Source of the DNA: Myxococcus hansupus
GTDB taxonomy: Bacteria > Myxococcota > Myxococcia > Myxococcales > Myxococcaceae
Direction: 5' to 3'
Assembly: GCF_000280925.3 (NCBI RefSeq)
Contig: NZ_CP012109.1
Location: 6,716,501-6,780,500 of the forward strand
Length of the DNA stretch: 64,000 nucleotides
Shown in pieces: positions 16,656 through 25,987 of the stretch. Position numbers and translations under genes: made by a program. Position 1 is the first letter of the stretch, and every line of letters begins with the position of its first letter. Below the pieces are notes generated by a model. It did not search any database and was not told the origin of the DNA. It saw only the letters and a list, made by a program, of their open reading frames with translations.

Positions 16656-18110
16656 ATGCACCGGCCACCTTCCGCCACCTGCTTTCCGGACCGGGCGTCC
16701 TTCGAGGCCCTCGTGGCCCAGGGCTACAATCAGGTCCCCGTGGCATGGCGGTTTCCACTCGGGCGCCTGCGCCCCGTGGACCTGCTGCGTGCCCTTCCCG
16801 AGGGAGACCGGTTCCTGCTGGAGAGCACCCGTGTCAGCGCGGAGGGGCGTTACTCCTTTGTCGGCGCGCGGCCCTTCCTCCGCTTCACCGCCAAGGAGGG
16901 GCAAGGCTTCATCGACGACGTGCTCCAGCCGGAAGCACCGCTGGAGGTGCTGCGGAGTCTGCTGCGCCGGTGGCGCGGTGTGCGCCCTCCGGGGATGCCC
17001 CTGTTCTGCGGCGGCGCGGTGGGCTTCTTCGGCTACGAAGCCGCCCACTGCTTCGAAGCGCTGCCGCGCCACCCGCGCGACGACCTGCGACTGCCCGACA
17101 TCGCACTGTCGTTCATCGACACCTTCATGGCCGTGGACCATCACGAGGGCCAGTTGCTCCTGGTGGCCACGGGTTCGGATTGGGAGGACTGCGAGCGCAG
17201 GCTCGAAGGCCTGGAGAACCGTGTTCGCTCGGCAGTCCCGACGCCGGCCCTTTCGCCTCCGGCGGCGGATGCGCCCGGCGCGGCGTACCGCTCCAATTTC
17301 TCCCAGGACGCCTACCTGGGCGCGGTGGAGCGGGTGCGCGAGTACGTCCGCGCCGGTGACACGTATCAAGTCAATCTGTCGCAGCGGCTGGAGGTGGACT
17401 TTCCCGGGGAGCCGCTCGCGCTCTACGAGACGCTGTCCGCCATCAACCCCGTCCACTTCGCGAGCTATCTCGAAGGCAACGGCTACCACGTGGTCAGCGC
17501 GTCGCCAGAGCGACTGGTGCGCGTGGAGCAGGGCCGAGCCACCACGCGGCCCATCGCGGGGACGCGCCGTCGAGGAACACCGGAGGAAGAGGCCCGGTTC
17601 GTTCACGAGCTGCGCACCAACGACAAGGAGCGCGCCGAGCACGCGATGCTGGTGGACCTGGAGCGCAACGACCTGGGCCGAGTCTGCGACTACGGCTCGG
17701 TCGAGGTCACCCGGCTGATGGACATCGTCGAGTACGCCCATGTCATCCACATCGAGTCGGAGGTGGTGGGGCGGCTCGCGCCGGAGGTGGAGCCCCTGGA
17801 CGTGGTGGGCGCGCTCTTTCCCGGAGGCACCATCACCGGCGTGCCGAAGATTCGCACCATGCAGATCATCACCGAGTTGGAGCCGCATGCCCGGGGCCTC
17901 TACACGGGCTCGCTCGGGTATCTGTCCTTCACCGGGGACCTGGACCTGAACATCGTCATCCGCACGCTGGTGGTGAAGGACGGCCAGGCCTATGCCCAAG
18001 TGGGGGGCGGCATCGTCCACGACTCGCAGCCGCGCCAGGAGTACAAAGAGACGCTCAACAAGGCGCGCTCACAGCTCCTCGCCTTGGCCGCCGTGGGGAG
18101 GACGGAATGA
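16656..18110 (+). CDS. pabB: Chorismate-binding enzyme: aminodeoxychorismate synthase component I (PabB-type)
   Basis: A 484-residue member of the anthranilate synthase I/PabB family: an N-terminal TrpE-like part ([20 protein letters not shown]) and the chorismate domain with [31 protein letters not shown] and [17 protein letters not shown]. It converts chorismate with ammonia from the amidotransferase partner. The ATGA overlap with the amidotransferase gene and the following class IV aminotransferase argue for 4-aminobenzoate (folate) synthesis. However, the motif at 299-303 is PIAGT, with alanine where E. coli PabB has its catalytic lysine (PIKGT), so a TrpE-like activity cannot be excluded. 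The start lacks a clear ribosome binding site; the gene overlaps the open tail of the TetR frame. Confidence 0.82.
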   Translation: MHRPPSATCFPDRASFEALVAQGYNQVPVAWRFPLGRLRPVDLLRALPEGDRFLLESTRVSAEGRYSFVGARPFLRFTAKEGQGFIDDVLQPEAPLEVLRSLLRRWRGVRPPGMPLFCGGAVGFFGYEAAHCFEALPRHPRDDLRLPDIALSFIDTFMAVDHHEGQLLLVATGSDWEDCERRLEGLENRVRSAVPTPALSPPAADAPGAAYRSNFSQDAYLGAVERVREYVRAGDTYQVNLSQRLEVDFPGEPLALYETLSAINPVHFASYLEGNGYHVVSASPERLVRVEQGRATTRPIAGTRRRGTPEEEARFVHELRTNDKERAEHAMLVDLERNDLGRVCDYGSVEVTRLMDIVEYAHVIHIESEVVGRLAPEVEPLDVVGALFPGGTITGVPKIRTMQIITELEPHARGLYTGSLGYLSFTGDLDLNIVIRTLVVKDGQAYAQVGGGIVHDSQPRQEYKETLNKARSQLLALAAVGRTE

Positions 18111-18676
18111 TTCTCCTCGTCGACAACTTCGACTCCTTCACGTTCAACCTCGTGCAGGCCCTGGGAGCCCAGGGCGCGGAGTTGAAGGTCGTGCGCAACG
18201 ACGCCATCACCGTGGCCCAGGTGGAGGCGCTCCGGCCCGACCACATCCTCATCTCACCCGGGCCGTGCACGCCCAACGAGGCGGGCGTGTCCATGGAGCT
18301 CATCCGCGTCTTCGGCGGGCGCATCCCCCTGCTCGGCGTGTGTCTGGGCCACCAGTGCCTGGGGCAGGTGTTCGGCGCGAAGGTGGTCCGCGCCCCGGTG
18401 CCCGTGCACGGCAAGACGGCGGCCATCGATCACGCGGGACAAGGCGTGTTCCGCGGGCTTCCCACACCGTTCACCGCCGCTCGCTACCATTCGCTCGTGG
18501 TGGAGCGGGAGTCACTGCCCGACTGCCTGGAGGTGACGGCCTGGCAGGATGACCTCGTCATGGGGCTGCGACACCGCGACCTGCCCCGGCTGGAGGGGGT
18601 GCAGTTCCATCCCGAGTCGTTCCTCACGCCTGAAGGTCCCCGGCTGCTCGCCAACTTCCTGGAGCCCGCGCGTTGA
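18107..18676 (+). CDS. pabA: Glutamine amidotransferase, aminodeoxychorismate/anthranilate synthase component II
   Basis: A 189-residue class I glutamine amidotransferase with nucleophile Cys79 in [10 protein letters not shown] and the partner residues His168 and Glu170 in VQFHPESF. It begins [17 protein letters not shown], the standard start of TrpG/PabA. It supplies ammonia to the chorismate enzyme encoded just upstream, with which it shares an ATGA overlap. TrpG and PabA cannot be told apart by sequence alone and one protein often serves both; context favours PabA here. Confidence 0.88.
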   Translation: MILLVDNFDSFTFNLVQALGAQGAELKVVRNDAITVAQVEALRPDHILISPGPCTPNEAGVSMELIRVFGGRIPLLGVCLGHQCLGQVFGAKVVRAPVPVHGKTAAIDHAGQGVFRGLPTPFTAARYHSLVVERESLPDCLEVTAWQDDLVMGLRHRDLPRLEGVQFHPESFLTPEGPRLLANFLEPAR

Positions 18677-18693
18677 GCGCGAAGGAGACACGA

Positions 18694-19518
18694 ATGTTCT
18701 CCACGGTCGCGGTGGATGGAGCGGTGCGGAGCTGGGAAGACCTGCGGTTGCAGGACTTCGCCCAGGGGTTCTTCTTCGGCGCGGGCTTCTTCACCACCTT
18801 CCGCATCGAAGCCGGGGCGCCCTGGTTCCTCGCCCGGCATCTGTGGCGACTGCGGTCGAGCCTCGCGGCCTATCCCCATGCGGTGCGTCCCCCGCCCCAT
18901 GAGTTCCTCGCGGAAGACGCTGTCCGCGAGACGCTCCAGCGGTGCTTGCGCGCGGACGCCGCGCTCGGGCCGGACTTTCACGGTGTGGGTAAGTTGTCGG
19001 TGAGTGACGGCCATGTGCTGCTCACCTTTCGCGAGCACGCGCCCGAGTCGGAGCGACTGCGGCATGAGGGACGCGCCTTGGACACCTGGGAGCCGGGGGC
19101 CTACCGCGGTGGCGAATCCACGCTGAACCACAAGGGCCTCGCCTACTTTCGCCAGTACGCGCGGATGGAGCGGCTGCCCTTGCTCGGAAACGAAGCGGGC
19201 GAGGTCTGTGAGCTGCCCACGGCCAACGTCTTCTGCGTGCTCGGCGAAACGCTCGTCACTCCGCCGCTGTCCTCGCCGTGCCTCCCGGGCATCATCCGCG
19301 AGGTGCTGCTGGAAGCCGGGCAGGTAGGGACGTTGCCTGTCGTGGAGCGCGCCCTCCCCTTTGAACAGCTCACGGCGGTGAGCGCCTGTGTCTTCACCAA
19401 CGCCGCGATGCTCGCCACGGGCGTGCCGCGACTGCTGGGCCGCGCGCTGCCCGGCAGCCTGGCGCTGGCCCAGGAGGTTCGCGCACGGGTCGAGGCCGTG
19501 GCAGCGCGCGAACGCTGA
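18694..19518 (+). CDS. pabC: Class IV aminotransferase, probable 4-amino-4-deoxychorismate lyase
   Basis: A 274-residue PLP fold-type IV enzyme. The likely PLP lysine lies in ESTLNHKGLAYFRQYARM, and the downstream ELPTANVFCVLGETLVTPPL and CLPGIIREVLLE motifs are those of the aminodeoxychorismate lyase/branched-chain aminotransferase family. It would split aminodeoxychorismate into 4-aminobenzoate and pyruvate. An in-frame TTG exists at 18673, overlapping the amidotransferase stop, but AAGGAG sits 6 nt before the ATG at 18694, which decides the start. With the two genes before it, it forms a compact folate-precursor operon. Confidence 0.82.
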   Translation: MFSTVAVDGAVRSWEDLRLQDFAQGFFFGAGFFTTFRIEAGAPWFLARHLWRLRSSLAAYPHAVRPPPHEFLAEDAVRETLQRCLRADAALGPDFHGVGKLSVSDGHVLLTFREHAPESERLRHEGRALDTWEPGAYRGGESTLNHKGLAYFRQYARMERLPLLGNEAGEVCELPTANVFCVLGETLVTPPLSSPCLPGIIREVLLEAGQVGTLPVVERALPFEQLTAVSACVFTNAAMLATGVPRLLGRALPGSLALAQEVRARVEAVAARER

Positions 19519-19654
19519 ACGCTCGAAGGTTCGCGGCTGGAGCCTGCTTCGCACGCCGCGCGTGGGACGTCCCCTGGGATGAAGCGGCACAGCCCGCGCG
19601 GGAATCACATCGCGCTGGCGGGCCAGGGAGCAGGCCCTGCCCCGTGAGTGGCCC

Positions 19655-20458
19655 TCAGGCAGGCGTGAAGGCCAACCCTTGCGACACCTCGTCGTCCTCC
19701 AACAACCGCCAGGTGCCCTCGGGCACGTCCAGCGTCACGCCGCCTACCGCCTCGCGATGCAGCGTCCGCACCGGATGGCCCACCGCCGCCAGCATCCGCT
19801 TCACCTGGTGGTGACGTCCCTCCGTGAGGGTGAGTTCCACGATGTCCGGTGCACGCAACCGGGCACTGGCCGGCCGCGTCGGACCGTCTTCCAAGACCAG
19901 GCCCTCTCGCAGGCTCCGCAGCGCGTCCTCGCCCGGTGAGCCCTCGACACCCGCGACGTACCGCTTGGCGAGGTGCCGCTCGGGTGACGTCCCATGCCGC
20001 ACCAACCGTTCATCGTTGGTGAAGAGCAGCAGCCCCGTGGTGTCCCGGTCCAGACGGCCCACCGCGAGCCACTCGAAGCTTCCCAGCGAGGCAGGGAGTT
20101 TCGCATAGAGGTGTTCGAAGACGGTGCCCACACCCTCCGGGTCCGAGCCGTGAACCACCAGCCCCGCGGGCTTGTGGAACATCAGCGCGTGGAGCGGGGC
20201 CGACAGTTGCACCACCCGTCCATCCACCCGCACCTCGACGCCAGGACGCACGGGAGCGAAGGGCTCACGCTCCACCTGCCCGTCCAACGACACCCGTCCC
20301 TCCTGGATGGCGACTTCAGCCTTCGCGCGAGGCATCACCCCCGCCTTGCCCAAGGCTCTCGTGAGCCAGTCCGGCCTGTCGGAGGAGGACCGCACGTCCT
20401 CCGGGCCCCTCCGCCTCGCCGCCTCCAGCCACCTGGGTGTCCGCTGCCTGCGCGCCAT
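19655..20458 (-). CDS. Pseudouridine synthase (RsuA/RluB/E/F group)
   Basis: A 267-residue enzyme with an S4 RNA-binding domain near the N-terminus (LTRALGKAGVMPRAKAEVAI, EGRVSLDGQ), then the synthase domain containing the catalytic aspartate in VGRLDRDTTGLLLFT and the late motif EGRHHQVKRMLAAVGHPV. It isomerises one uridine in ribosomal RNA. The ATG at 20458 is preceded by AAGGAG with an 8-nt spacer, so the longer open frame to 20593 is not used. Which rRNA position is modified cannot be read from the sequence. It is convergent with the pabC-type gene. Confidence 0.88.
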   Translation of the reverse strand: MARRQRTPRWLEAARRRGPEDVRSSSDRPDWLTRALGKAGVMPRAKAEVAIQEGRVSLDGQVEREPFAPVRPGVEVRVDGRVVQLSAPLHALMFHKPAGLVVHGSDPEGVGTVFEHLYAKLPASLGSFEWLAVGRLDRDTTGLLLFTNDERLVRHGTSPERHLAKRYVAGVEGSPGEDALRSLREGLVLEDGPTRPASARLRAPDIVELTLTEGRHHQVKRMLAAVGHPVRTLHREAVGGVTLDVPEGTWRLLEDDEVSQGLAFTPA

Positions 20459-20635
20459 CCGCCCATCTCCTTGCCTCGGCCCCGGGCCGAGGACGTCTCC
20501 CTCCGCCGCCGCCTGGCTGGCCGGTGGAGGGAGCCCCGCGTCCGCCCATTGACGGCGCGTACCTACCTTCTGGGCAACGGGGCGCGGGCACAAGTGCGGC
20601 GTGCGGCCCCGCCGACCGTCACTGAAGGAGACGAC

Positions 20636-21076
20636 ATGGCCACTGGCACGGACTTCAACCTCCCGCCCGAGCGCGGCGAAACGTCACGCTCGGACCGGGC
20701 GCCCGGGGACGACACGAGCGTGCCTTCCTCGCTGTCGACCCGACGAGGCGGACGCAGGCCGCCACGCGCCGCCCGTGGCACGGCCAAGGACCAGCTCTAC
20801 CAACAGGTGGACAGTCATCGAGGGAGCCTGGCCCGAGGCATCCAAAGCCTGGCGTCCACCCTGGAGAGCGCCTCGCGCACGGAGGAGGTCGGCGTGGCAA
20901 GGCCGCTGCTCACCCGCACCGCGGGCATGTTGCGGCGCACCTCGGAGCGGCTGGAGAACGAAACCACCTCGGAGCTGGCCGCGGACGTCGAGGACCGGGC
21001 ACGGGAGCGCCCCGGGCTCGTCCTCGCGGGCTGCCTGGCGGCGGGGTTCGCGCTCGGCCGGCTGCTCAAGCGCTGA
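20636..21076 (+). CDS. Small protein with C-terminal glycine-rich membrane segment (DUF883-like)
   Basis: A 146-residue protein behind a strong GAAGGAG site. The first 50 residues are polar and disordered (Ser/Arg/Asp-rich). A helical region follows (LYQQVDSHRGSLARGIQSLA, LLTRTAGMLRRTSERLENET), then a single hydrophobic segment RPGLVLAGCLAAGFALGRLL before a basic end (LKR). This amphipathic helix plus C-terminal membrane anchor resembles DUF883/ElaB or phage-holin-like envelope proteins, but I do not recognise a specific family. It is divergent from the pseudouridine synthase gene. Confidence 0.65.
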   Translation: MATGTDFNLPPERGETSRSDRAPGDDTSVPSSLSTRRGGRRPPRAARGTAKDQLYQQVDSHRGSLARGIQSLASTLESASRTEEVGVARPLLTRTAGMLRRTSERLENETTSELAADVEDRARERPGLVLAGCLAAGFALGRLLKR

Positions 21077-21186
21077 GCCCCGGAAACCCAGGGCCTTTCA
21101 CGGCGCCGTAACACTGTCGCGGCGGCAACGGCGCGCGGGGAGGGCCTCTTCGCCCCCAGCGTTTGACTCGGCCCAAAGCCTCTGCC

Positions 21187-22446
21187 ATGTGCGCCGCCGT
21201 GGCCGTCCCTCCCGAGCACCTCGCCGCCGCCAGTCACCCACCGCCGCCGGGCCCCGCCGTCGCCTTCACCCTCCGGCTGGGTGAGGCGCTGCACCGCTAC
21301 GGCACGCCCGCGCACCGCCTGGAGCGGCTGATGCAGCGGGTGTCGGAGCGCTTTGGCCTGGAGGGGCGCTTCTTCTCCACGCCCACGTCCATCTTCTCGT
21401 CCTTCGGCCCGCCGGAGGCGCTGCGCACCTCGCTCATCCGCGTGGAGCCCGGTGACATGGACCTGGAGCGACTGACGCTGCTCGACACGCTGGCGGATGA
21501 AGTCATCCACGGGAATGTGCCTCCCGCGGAGGGCACCCAGCGCGTGGACGCCATCCTCGCGCAGGCCGAGCGCTTTGGCCCCGCGCTCCAATTGTTGTGC
21601 TGGACGCTCGCGGGCGGCGCCGCGGGCAGGCTCTTCGGCGGAGGGCTCAAGGAGATGGCGGTGGCGGCCCTCAGCAGCCTGCTCATCGGCATCCTGGCCG
21701 TCGTCACACGCCAGCAGCCCACCACGGCCCGCGTGCTGGAGCCCGTGGCGGCCATCCTGTCCTCCGCCGTCGCCGCGTTGGCCGCGAGCCTGTGGGGCCC
21801 CCTGTCCTCCCAGGTGGCCACGCTGGCGGGCCTCATCGTCCTGCTGCCCGGCCTGTCGCTCACGGTGGCCATCAACGAGCTGGCCACGCGCAACCTCATC
21901 TCCGGCACCTCGCGGCTCACCGCGGCCGCGCTCGTCTTCCTTCAGCTCGGCTTCGGGGTGGCGCTGGGCAGCCGGCTGTCCGGCGTGTTGCCGACGCCGC
22001 CCGTGGCGCCCCTCCCGCCCGCGCTGCCGGATTGGACGCAGGTGCCCATGCTGCTGGTGGCCATCTTCGCGGTGTGCGTGCTCTTCCGGGCCCGCCCCCG
22101 GGATTGGGGCTGGATTGCCGGGGCCTGCACCTTCGGTTTCGCCGGGGCCCGCCTGGGCGCGCTGCTGCTGGGGGCGCAGTTGGGCGCCTTCGTGGGCGCG
22201 CTGCTGCTGGCCATGGGCAGCAACGCGCTGGCGCGGCTGCGCAACCAGCCGTCCATCACCACCCTGGTCCCCGGGTTGATGCTGCTGGTGCCCGGCAGCG
22301 TCGGCTTCCGCAGCCTGTCCTCGCTGCTGGAGCGGGACGTGGTGGCCGGCGTGGACACGGCCTTCTCCATGCTGATGGTGGCGGTGGCGCTGGTGGCGGG
22401 CCTCCTGTCCGCCAACGCCCTGGTCCCCACGCGCAAGGTGCTCTGA
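21187..22446 (+). CDS. Threonine/serine exporter family protein (ThrE; fused DUF1212-DUF3815)
   Basis: A 419-residue protein: a cytosolic N-terminal domain (LGEALHRYGTPAHRLERLMQ, FFSTPTSIFSSFG) followed by about ten hydrophobic segments. This is the single-chain ThrE layout, in which the YjjP-like and YjjB-like halves are fused; such proteins export small hydrophilic amino acids or carboxylates. The motif LPGLSLTVAINELATRNLIS and its echo in the second half, LVPGLMLLVPGSVGFRSLSS, support the two-repeat structure. The ATG at 21187 is preferred over the in-frame TTG at 21163; neither has a strong ribosome binding site. Confidence 0.85.
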   Translation: MCAAVAVPPEHLAAASHPPPPGPAVAFTLRLGEALHRYGTPAHRLERLMQRVSERFGLEGRFFSTPTSIFSSFGPPEALRTSLIRVEPGDMDLERLTLLDTLADEVIHGNVPPAEGTQRVDAILAQAERFGPALQLLCWTLAGGAAGRLFGGGLKEMAVAALSSLLIGILAVVTRQQPTTARVLEPVAAILSSAVAALAASLWGPLSSQVATLAGLIVLLPGLSLTVAINELATRNLISGTSRLTAAALVFLQLGFGVALGSRLSGVLPTPPVAPLPPALPDWTQVPMLLVAIFAVCVLFRARPRDWGWIAGACTFGFAGARLGALLLGAQLGAFVGALLLAMGSNALARLRNQPSITTLVPGLMLLVPGSVGFRSLSSLLERDVVAGVDTAFSMLMVAVALVAGLLSANALVPTRKVL

Positions 22447-22449
22447 CGC

Positions 22450-22866
22450 TCAGCTCAGGCGGGTGACGTACACGGCCACCAACGCCAGCAGGAAGTACGG
22501 CACCAGGCCGCCGGCGCCCGCGTACTCCTTGGCCATCCGCTGACCGAAGAAGAGCGCCACCAGCGACACCGCGGAGAGCAGCGCGCCAAAGAAGGCCAGC
22601 GTCGCGCTACCCGTCACCAGCAGCGCCACCAGGCCCGCCGCGCTGAGCGCGCCCGCGGCCAGCTCCAGCAGCGTGATGGCAGCCAGCATGGGCGGCACCA
22701 CGCCGCGCAGCGGGCTCTTGGCGAAGTGGCCCGTGAGCCACCCCAGGTTGCCCTTCCAGTCGATGACCTTGTCGAGCCCGGACTGGAGGAAGAGGATGGC
22801 CAGGAAGCTGGCGCAGAGCGCCTGGAGCAACCAGACGGTGAATTGGGTGGATTCGAAGGGCGGCAT
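22450..22866 (-). CDS. DoxX-family-like integral membrane protein
   Basis: A 138-residue protein with four predicted membrane segments. It contains LFLQSGLDKVIDWKGNLGWL and GVVPPMLAAITLLELAAGAL, the features of DoxX-like proteins (four-helix inner-membrane proteins related to quinone-linked oxidoreductase subunits). It ends three bases after the convergent ThrE gene. Function in the cell not known. Confidence 0.75.
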   Translation of the reverse strand: MPPFESTQFTVWLLQALCASFLAILFLQSGLDKVIDWKGNLGWLTGHFAKSPLRGVVPPMLAAITLLELAAGALSAAGLVALLVTGSATLAFFGALLSAVSLVALFFGQRMAKEYAGAGGLVPYFLLALVAVYVTRLS

Positions 22867-22987
22867 GGCGCGGCCACTCTAGCCGCCCTCCGGCCGGGCC
22901 CAAGCCTTCTTGGTGGGACAGCAGGCAACCAGGCAGAGGCGCCGCCCGTCCCTGGCCATCCTCGAAGGCAGCCCTACCTTGACGGGC

Positions 22988-24181
22988 ATGGCAACCGAGC
23001 AGACCGCCCGGCGGGTGTTCACCGGACTCATCCTCCTCTCCATCGTCCTGCTGGCGCTGGTCGTCCAGCCGTTTGCCAAGGCCTTCTTCCTGGCGGCCGT
23101 CCTCGCGGGGACCTTCTACGGCATCTACTCCTCTCTGAAGCGGAAGCTGCGCGGGCGCTCCAGCCTGGCGGCGGGCATCATCGTCTCGGGCGTCGTGCTG
23201 GCCCTGCTGCTGCCCCTGGGCGGACTGACGGCCTTCGTCGTCTCCGAGGTGTCGGACGGCGTGAAGTTCGTCTCCGACACGGTGCAGCGCGAGGGCGTCG
23301 AAGGGCTGATTGGCAAGCTCCCCGGACCGGTGCGCGGGCCGGTGGAGGGGCTGCTGGAGCGCGTCCCGCTGGAGCAGGCCGAGCTCGACGAAACCCTCCA
23401 GCAGCAGGTCAGCTCCCAGGGCGGCACCGCGGCGCGGGCGGTGACGGGCGTGGTGGCCGCGACGGGCTCCATCGCCTTCCAGGCGGTGATGATGCTCATC
23501 GCCCTCTTCTTCCTGCTGACGGAGGGCGCGCGCCTGGTGTCGTGGGTGGAGAGCGTGTCCCCGCTGCGGCGGGGGCAGACGGCCGAAATCCTGCGGGAGT
23601 TCCGCAGCGTCTCCGTGGCGGTGCTGGTGTCGTCGGTGGCCACCGCGGGCGTGCAGGCGGCGGCGGCGCTCGTCGGGTTCCTCATCGCGAGGGTGCCCGC
23701 CTCGCTCTTCTTCGCGGGCGTCGCCTTCTTCCTGGCGCTCATCCCCGCGGTGGGCGCGGCCATCGTGGTGCTGGTCGCCGCGGCGCTGATGTTCTTCAGC
23801 GGCCACCCCTGGGCGGCGCTGTTCCTCGCCATCTGGGGCACCGTCGTGGTGGGGCTGGTGGACAACATCGTCAAGCCGCTGCTCGCCAAGCGGGGCATGC
23901 ACCAGCATGGGGCCATCGTCTTCTTCGCGCTGCTCGGAGGCCTGGCGGCGTTCGGCACCGTGGGCCTGCTGCTGGGGCCCCTCATCGTCGCCTTCTTCCT
24001 GGCGCTGGTGCGCATCTACGAGCGCGACTACGGCCGGCCCACGCCGCGCCCCGGAGACCCGGCCACGCCAGGAGGGGCTGCTCCAGGCGGCACGGAGAGC
24101 CTCATCATCCGGCCCTCCGTGCTCTCGGCGGAGACGCGCGAGCGAGTCCCCGTAACGCCCACGCCGCCCGACAGCCATTGA
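22988..24181 (+). CDS. AI-2E/PerM family transporter
   Basis: A 397-residue membrane protein of the PF01594 type: two close N-terminal helices, a soluble stretch (residues about 90-150), then a bundle of six helices with LIPAVGAAIVVLVAAALMFF, VDNIVKPLLAKRGMHQHGAIVFF and GTVGLLLGPLIVAFFLAL. The family includes the putative autoinducer-2 exporter TqsA and Na+/H+ antiporters, so the substrate is open. The ATG at 22988 begins the first conserved residues (MATEQTARRVFTGLILLSI). The C-terminal 45 residues are a disordered cytosolic tail. Confidence 0.85.
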   Translation: MATEQTARRVFTGLILLSIVLLALVVQPFAKAFFLAAVLAGTFYGIYSSLKRKLRGRSSLAAGIIVSGVVLALLLPLGGLTAFVVSEVSDGVKFVSDTVQREGVEGLIGKLPGPVRGPVEGLLERVPLEQAELDETLQQQVSSQGGTAARAVTGVVAATGSIAFQAVMMLIALFFLLTEGARLVSWVESVSPLRRGQTAEILREFRSVSVAVLVSSVATAGVQAAAALVGFLIARVPASLFFAGVAFFLALIPAVGAAIVVLVAAALMFFSGHPWAALFLAIWGTVVVGLVDNIVKPLLAKRGMHQHGAIVFFALLGGLAAFGTVGLLLGPLIVAFFLALVRIYERDYGRPTPRPGDPATPGGAAPGGTESLIIRPSVLSAETRERVPVTPTPPDSH

Positions 24182-24205
24182 GCGAGCGCGGCCTGAAAAC
24201 GAGAC

Positions 24206-24237
24206 GGCCCTGCCTCCCAGCCGTGGGAAGCAGGGCC
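24206..24237 (-). terminator. Hairpin terminator for the secreted nuclease-like gene
   Basis: GGCCCTGC at 24206-24213 pairs with GCAGGGCC at 24230-24237, extended inside by TCCCA/TGGGA with one mismatch and a GCCG loop. Reading the minus strand, the hairpin is followed by TCTCGTTTTC, a short T-rich tract. It lies 23 bp past the stop at 24260 and between convergent genes, so it may act in both directions. Confidence 0.6.
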
Positions 24238-24259
24238 GCCGCGCGTCACGACCTCGGAC

Positions 24260-25987
24260 TCAGAGCGACGCGCCGCTGACGCGCCGGCCCGGCGAGGCCT
24301 TCAGGCTGGACAAGGTGGTGTGCAGCACGAAGGGGGCGCCCTCGCCCAGGTCCGGGTTGCGGTTGGCGGACACGCCGTCCGTGCCACTCAAGCTGGCGGA
24401 GAACACCGCGGAGTCCACCACCGTGCCCGTGTTCGACTTCACCGTGACGGTGTCGCCGCTGTTGCCCAGGTGCAGGGTCCCCGTGGACGCGGCCACCGCG
24501 CCCGGCGTGCCGGCCGGAATGCCCGCCGCGCCGCCGAACACCACGATGACACCGCCCGCCGCCAGCGACGTCCCGCTGGGGAAGGTGTGACGGACGCTGG
24601 TCGCGTCGGACACCGTCCACCCGCTCAGGTTCACCGCCGCGGTGCCGGTGTTCACCAGCTCCACGAACTCGCCCGTGACGTCCGAGCCCGGCTCGTTGAG
24701 GAGGACCTCGTTGATGACGACCTTGCCCGTGCCAACCGGCGCGGTGGTGATGGTGAAGGCGGCGTCGCTGACGTCGTTGAGGCTGGCGTTGGACGCGTTG
24801 CTGACGCGCACCCGCGCGGTGGTGGAGGCGCTGGCCGGCACCGTCCAAGCGTAGCTGCCCGCGGAGGCGGCCGTGCTGGCGGCCAGGGTCGTCCAGGTGC
24901 TGCCGTTCAGCGTGTACTCCACGCGCACGTTCGTGACGCCGGAGGACTCCCAGGTGATGTCGCGCACGCTGCCGGCGGCCCAGCTCTCGCCACCGTTGGG
25001 CGAGGTCACCGTGACGAAGGGACCGCCGGTGGCGCCGTCGCCCGGGATGAGGAAGTCCTTGATGACGGCCATGTGCTGCATGCCGGAGGCGCCACTGTCG
25101 CCAGAGAGCGCGGGAGCGATGTCGGCCAGCGGCGTGTACACGCGCGTGTCCACCACCAGGCCGTTGGCGAAGGAGCTGCCGCCAATGACGACGGCCGTCT
25201 GGTGCGCGTAGAGGTCGTTGTCCACCAGCACGTAGTCGTAGGGGCGGTTGCGGCCGGCGTTGGTGTTGCCGTTGCCGTTCTTGTCCACCGGGTGCGGCGC
25301 GGCGGTGCGCACCACCTGGGACAGCGTACCAATGGCGGACTCGGTGCGGCTGCCGGTGTTCAGGTCGCCACCAATCACCAGGTAGTCGCCTTCGGGGATG
25401 TTGGCGCGGATGCGGCTGACCAGGCTGATGGCCTCCGAGTTGCGGTTGCCGCTGCTGGTGGTGAGGAAGTGCACGCTCACCGCCCAGAGGTCCTTGGGCC
25501 CCGGCACGTCGATGCGCGCCCAGGCGAAGTCCCGGTTGGAGACGTACGGGTCATCCCACTCGCCCGAGGCGATGATGGGGTAGCGGCTGATGATGCCGTT
25601 GGGAATCTGCGCCCCGCCCTCCCGGTAGTAGTGGAACTGCGGACCGAACGCCGTGTCCACGAAGGCCCGGATGTCCGCCGCCGAGTTCGAGCGGTAGTTG
25701 AACTCCTGAATCATCACCACGTCGGCGTCCGTGCCCTGGAAGATGCGGATGCCGTGCCCCGGGTCATAGTCCTGCCCGTTGCCGCTGGACGTGTTGGCCG
25801 CCAGCAGCCGGAGCCGGACGTCCCCCAGCGCGTCCTGCCGCTGCCCCACCGCGGCCTCGTCGAGCCCCGGGGCCTCCTGCGACAGGTCCTCGCCACCACA
25901 CGCCGCGAGGACGGCCAGGAGCAGCGCGGCGGCATGACGCCGCCAGTTCGACTTCACGAGCCTTGATGGAATTGCGTTGTCTCGCAC
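24260..25987 (-). CDS. Secreted lipoprotein with endonuclease/exonuclease/phosphatase domain and lamin-tail domain
   Basis: A 575-residue protein with a lipoprotein signal peptide (ALLLAVLAAC, lipidated Cys30). Residues about 55-330 are an endonuclease/exonuclease/phosphatase fold (DADVVMIQEFNYRS, VIGGDLNTGS, ending SGMQHMAVIKDF). An Ig-like unit (VTSPNGGESWAAGSVRDITW) and a C-terminal lamin-tail domain (VINEVLLNEPGSDVTGEFVE, LSGWTVSD) follow. This composition is common in secreted bacterial nucleases. It is probably an outer-membrane-anchored or released DNase or phosphodiesterase that degrades prey DNA or biofilm DNA. The GTG start at 25987 has AGGA 9 nt upstream; the frame is open to 26077, but that would bury the signal peptide. 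Confidence 0.8.
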   Translation of the reverse strand: MRDNAIPSRLVKSNWRRHAAALLLAVLAACGGEDLSQEAPGLDEAAVGQRQDALGDVRLRLLAANTSSGNGQDYDPGHGIRIFQGTDADVVMIQEFNYRSNSAADIRAFVDTAFGPQFHYYREGGAQIPNGIISRYPIIASGEWDDPYVSNRDFAWARIDVPGPKDLWAVSVHFLTTSSGNRNSEAISLVSRIRANIPEGDYLVIGGDLNTGSRTESAIGTLSQVVRTAAPHPVDKNGNGNTNAGRNRPYDYVLVDNDLYAHQTAVVIGGSSFANGLVVDTRVYTPLADIAPALSGDSGASGMQHMAVIKDFLIPGDGATGGPFVTVTSPNGGESWAAGSVRDITWESSGVTNVRVEYTLNGSTWTTLAASTAASAGSYAWTVPASASTTARVRVSNASNASLNDVSDAAFTITTAPVGTGKVVINEVLLNEPGSDVTGEFVELVNTGTAAVNLSGWTVSDATSVRHTFPSGTSLAAGGVIVVFGGAAGIPAGTPGAVAASTGTLHLGNSGDTVTVKSNTGTVVDSAVFSASLSGTDGVSANRNPDLGEGAPFVLHTTLSSLKASPGRRVSGASL

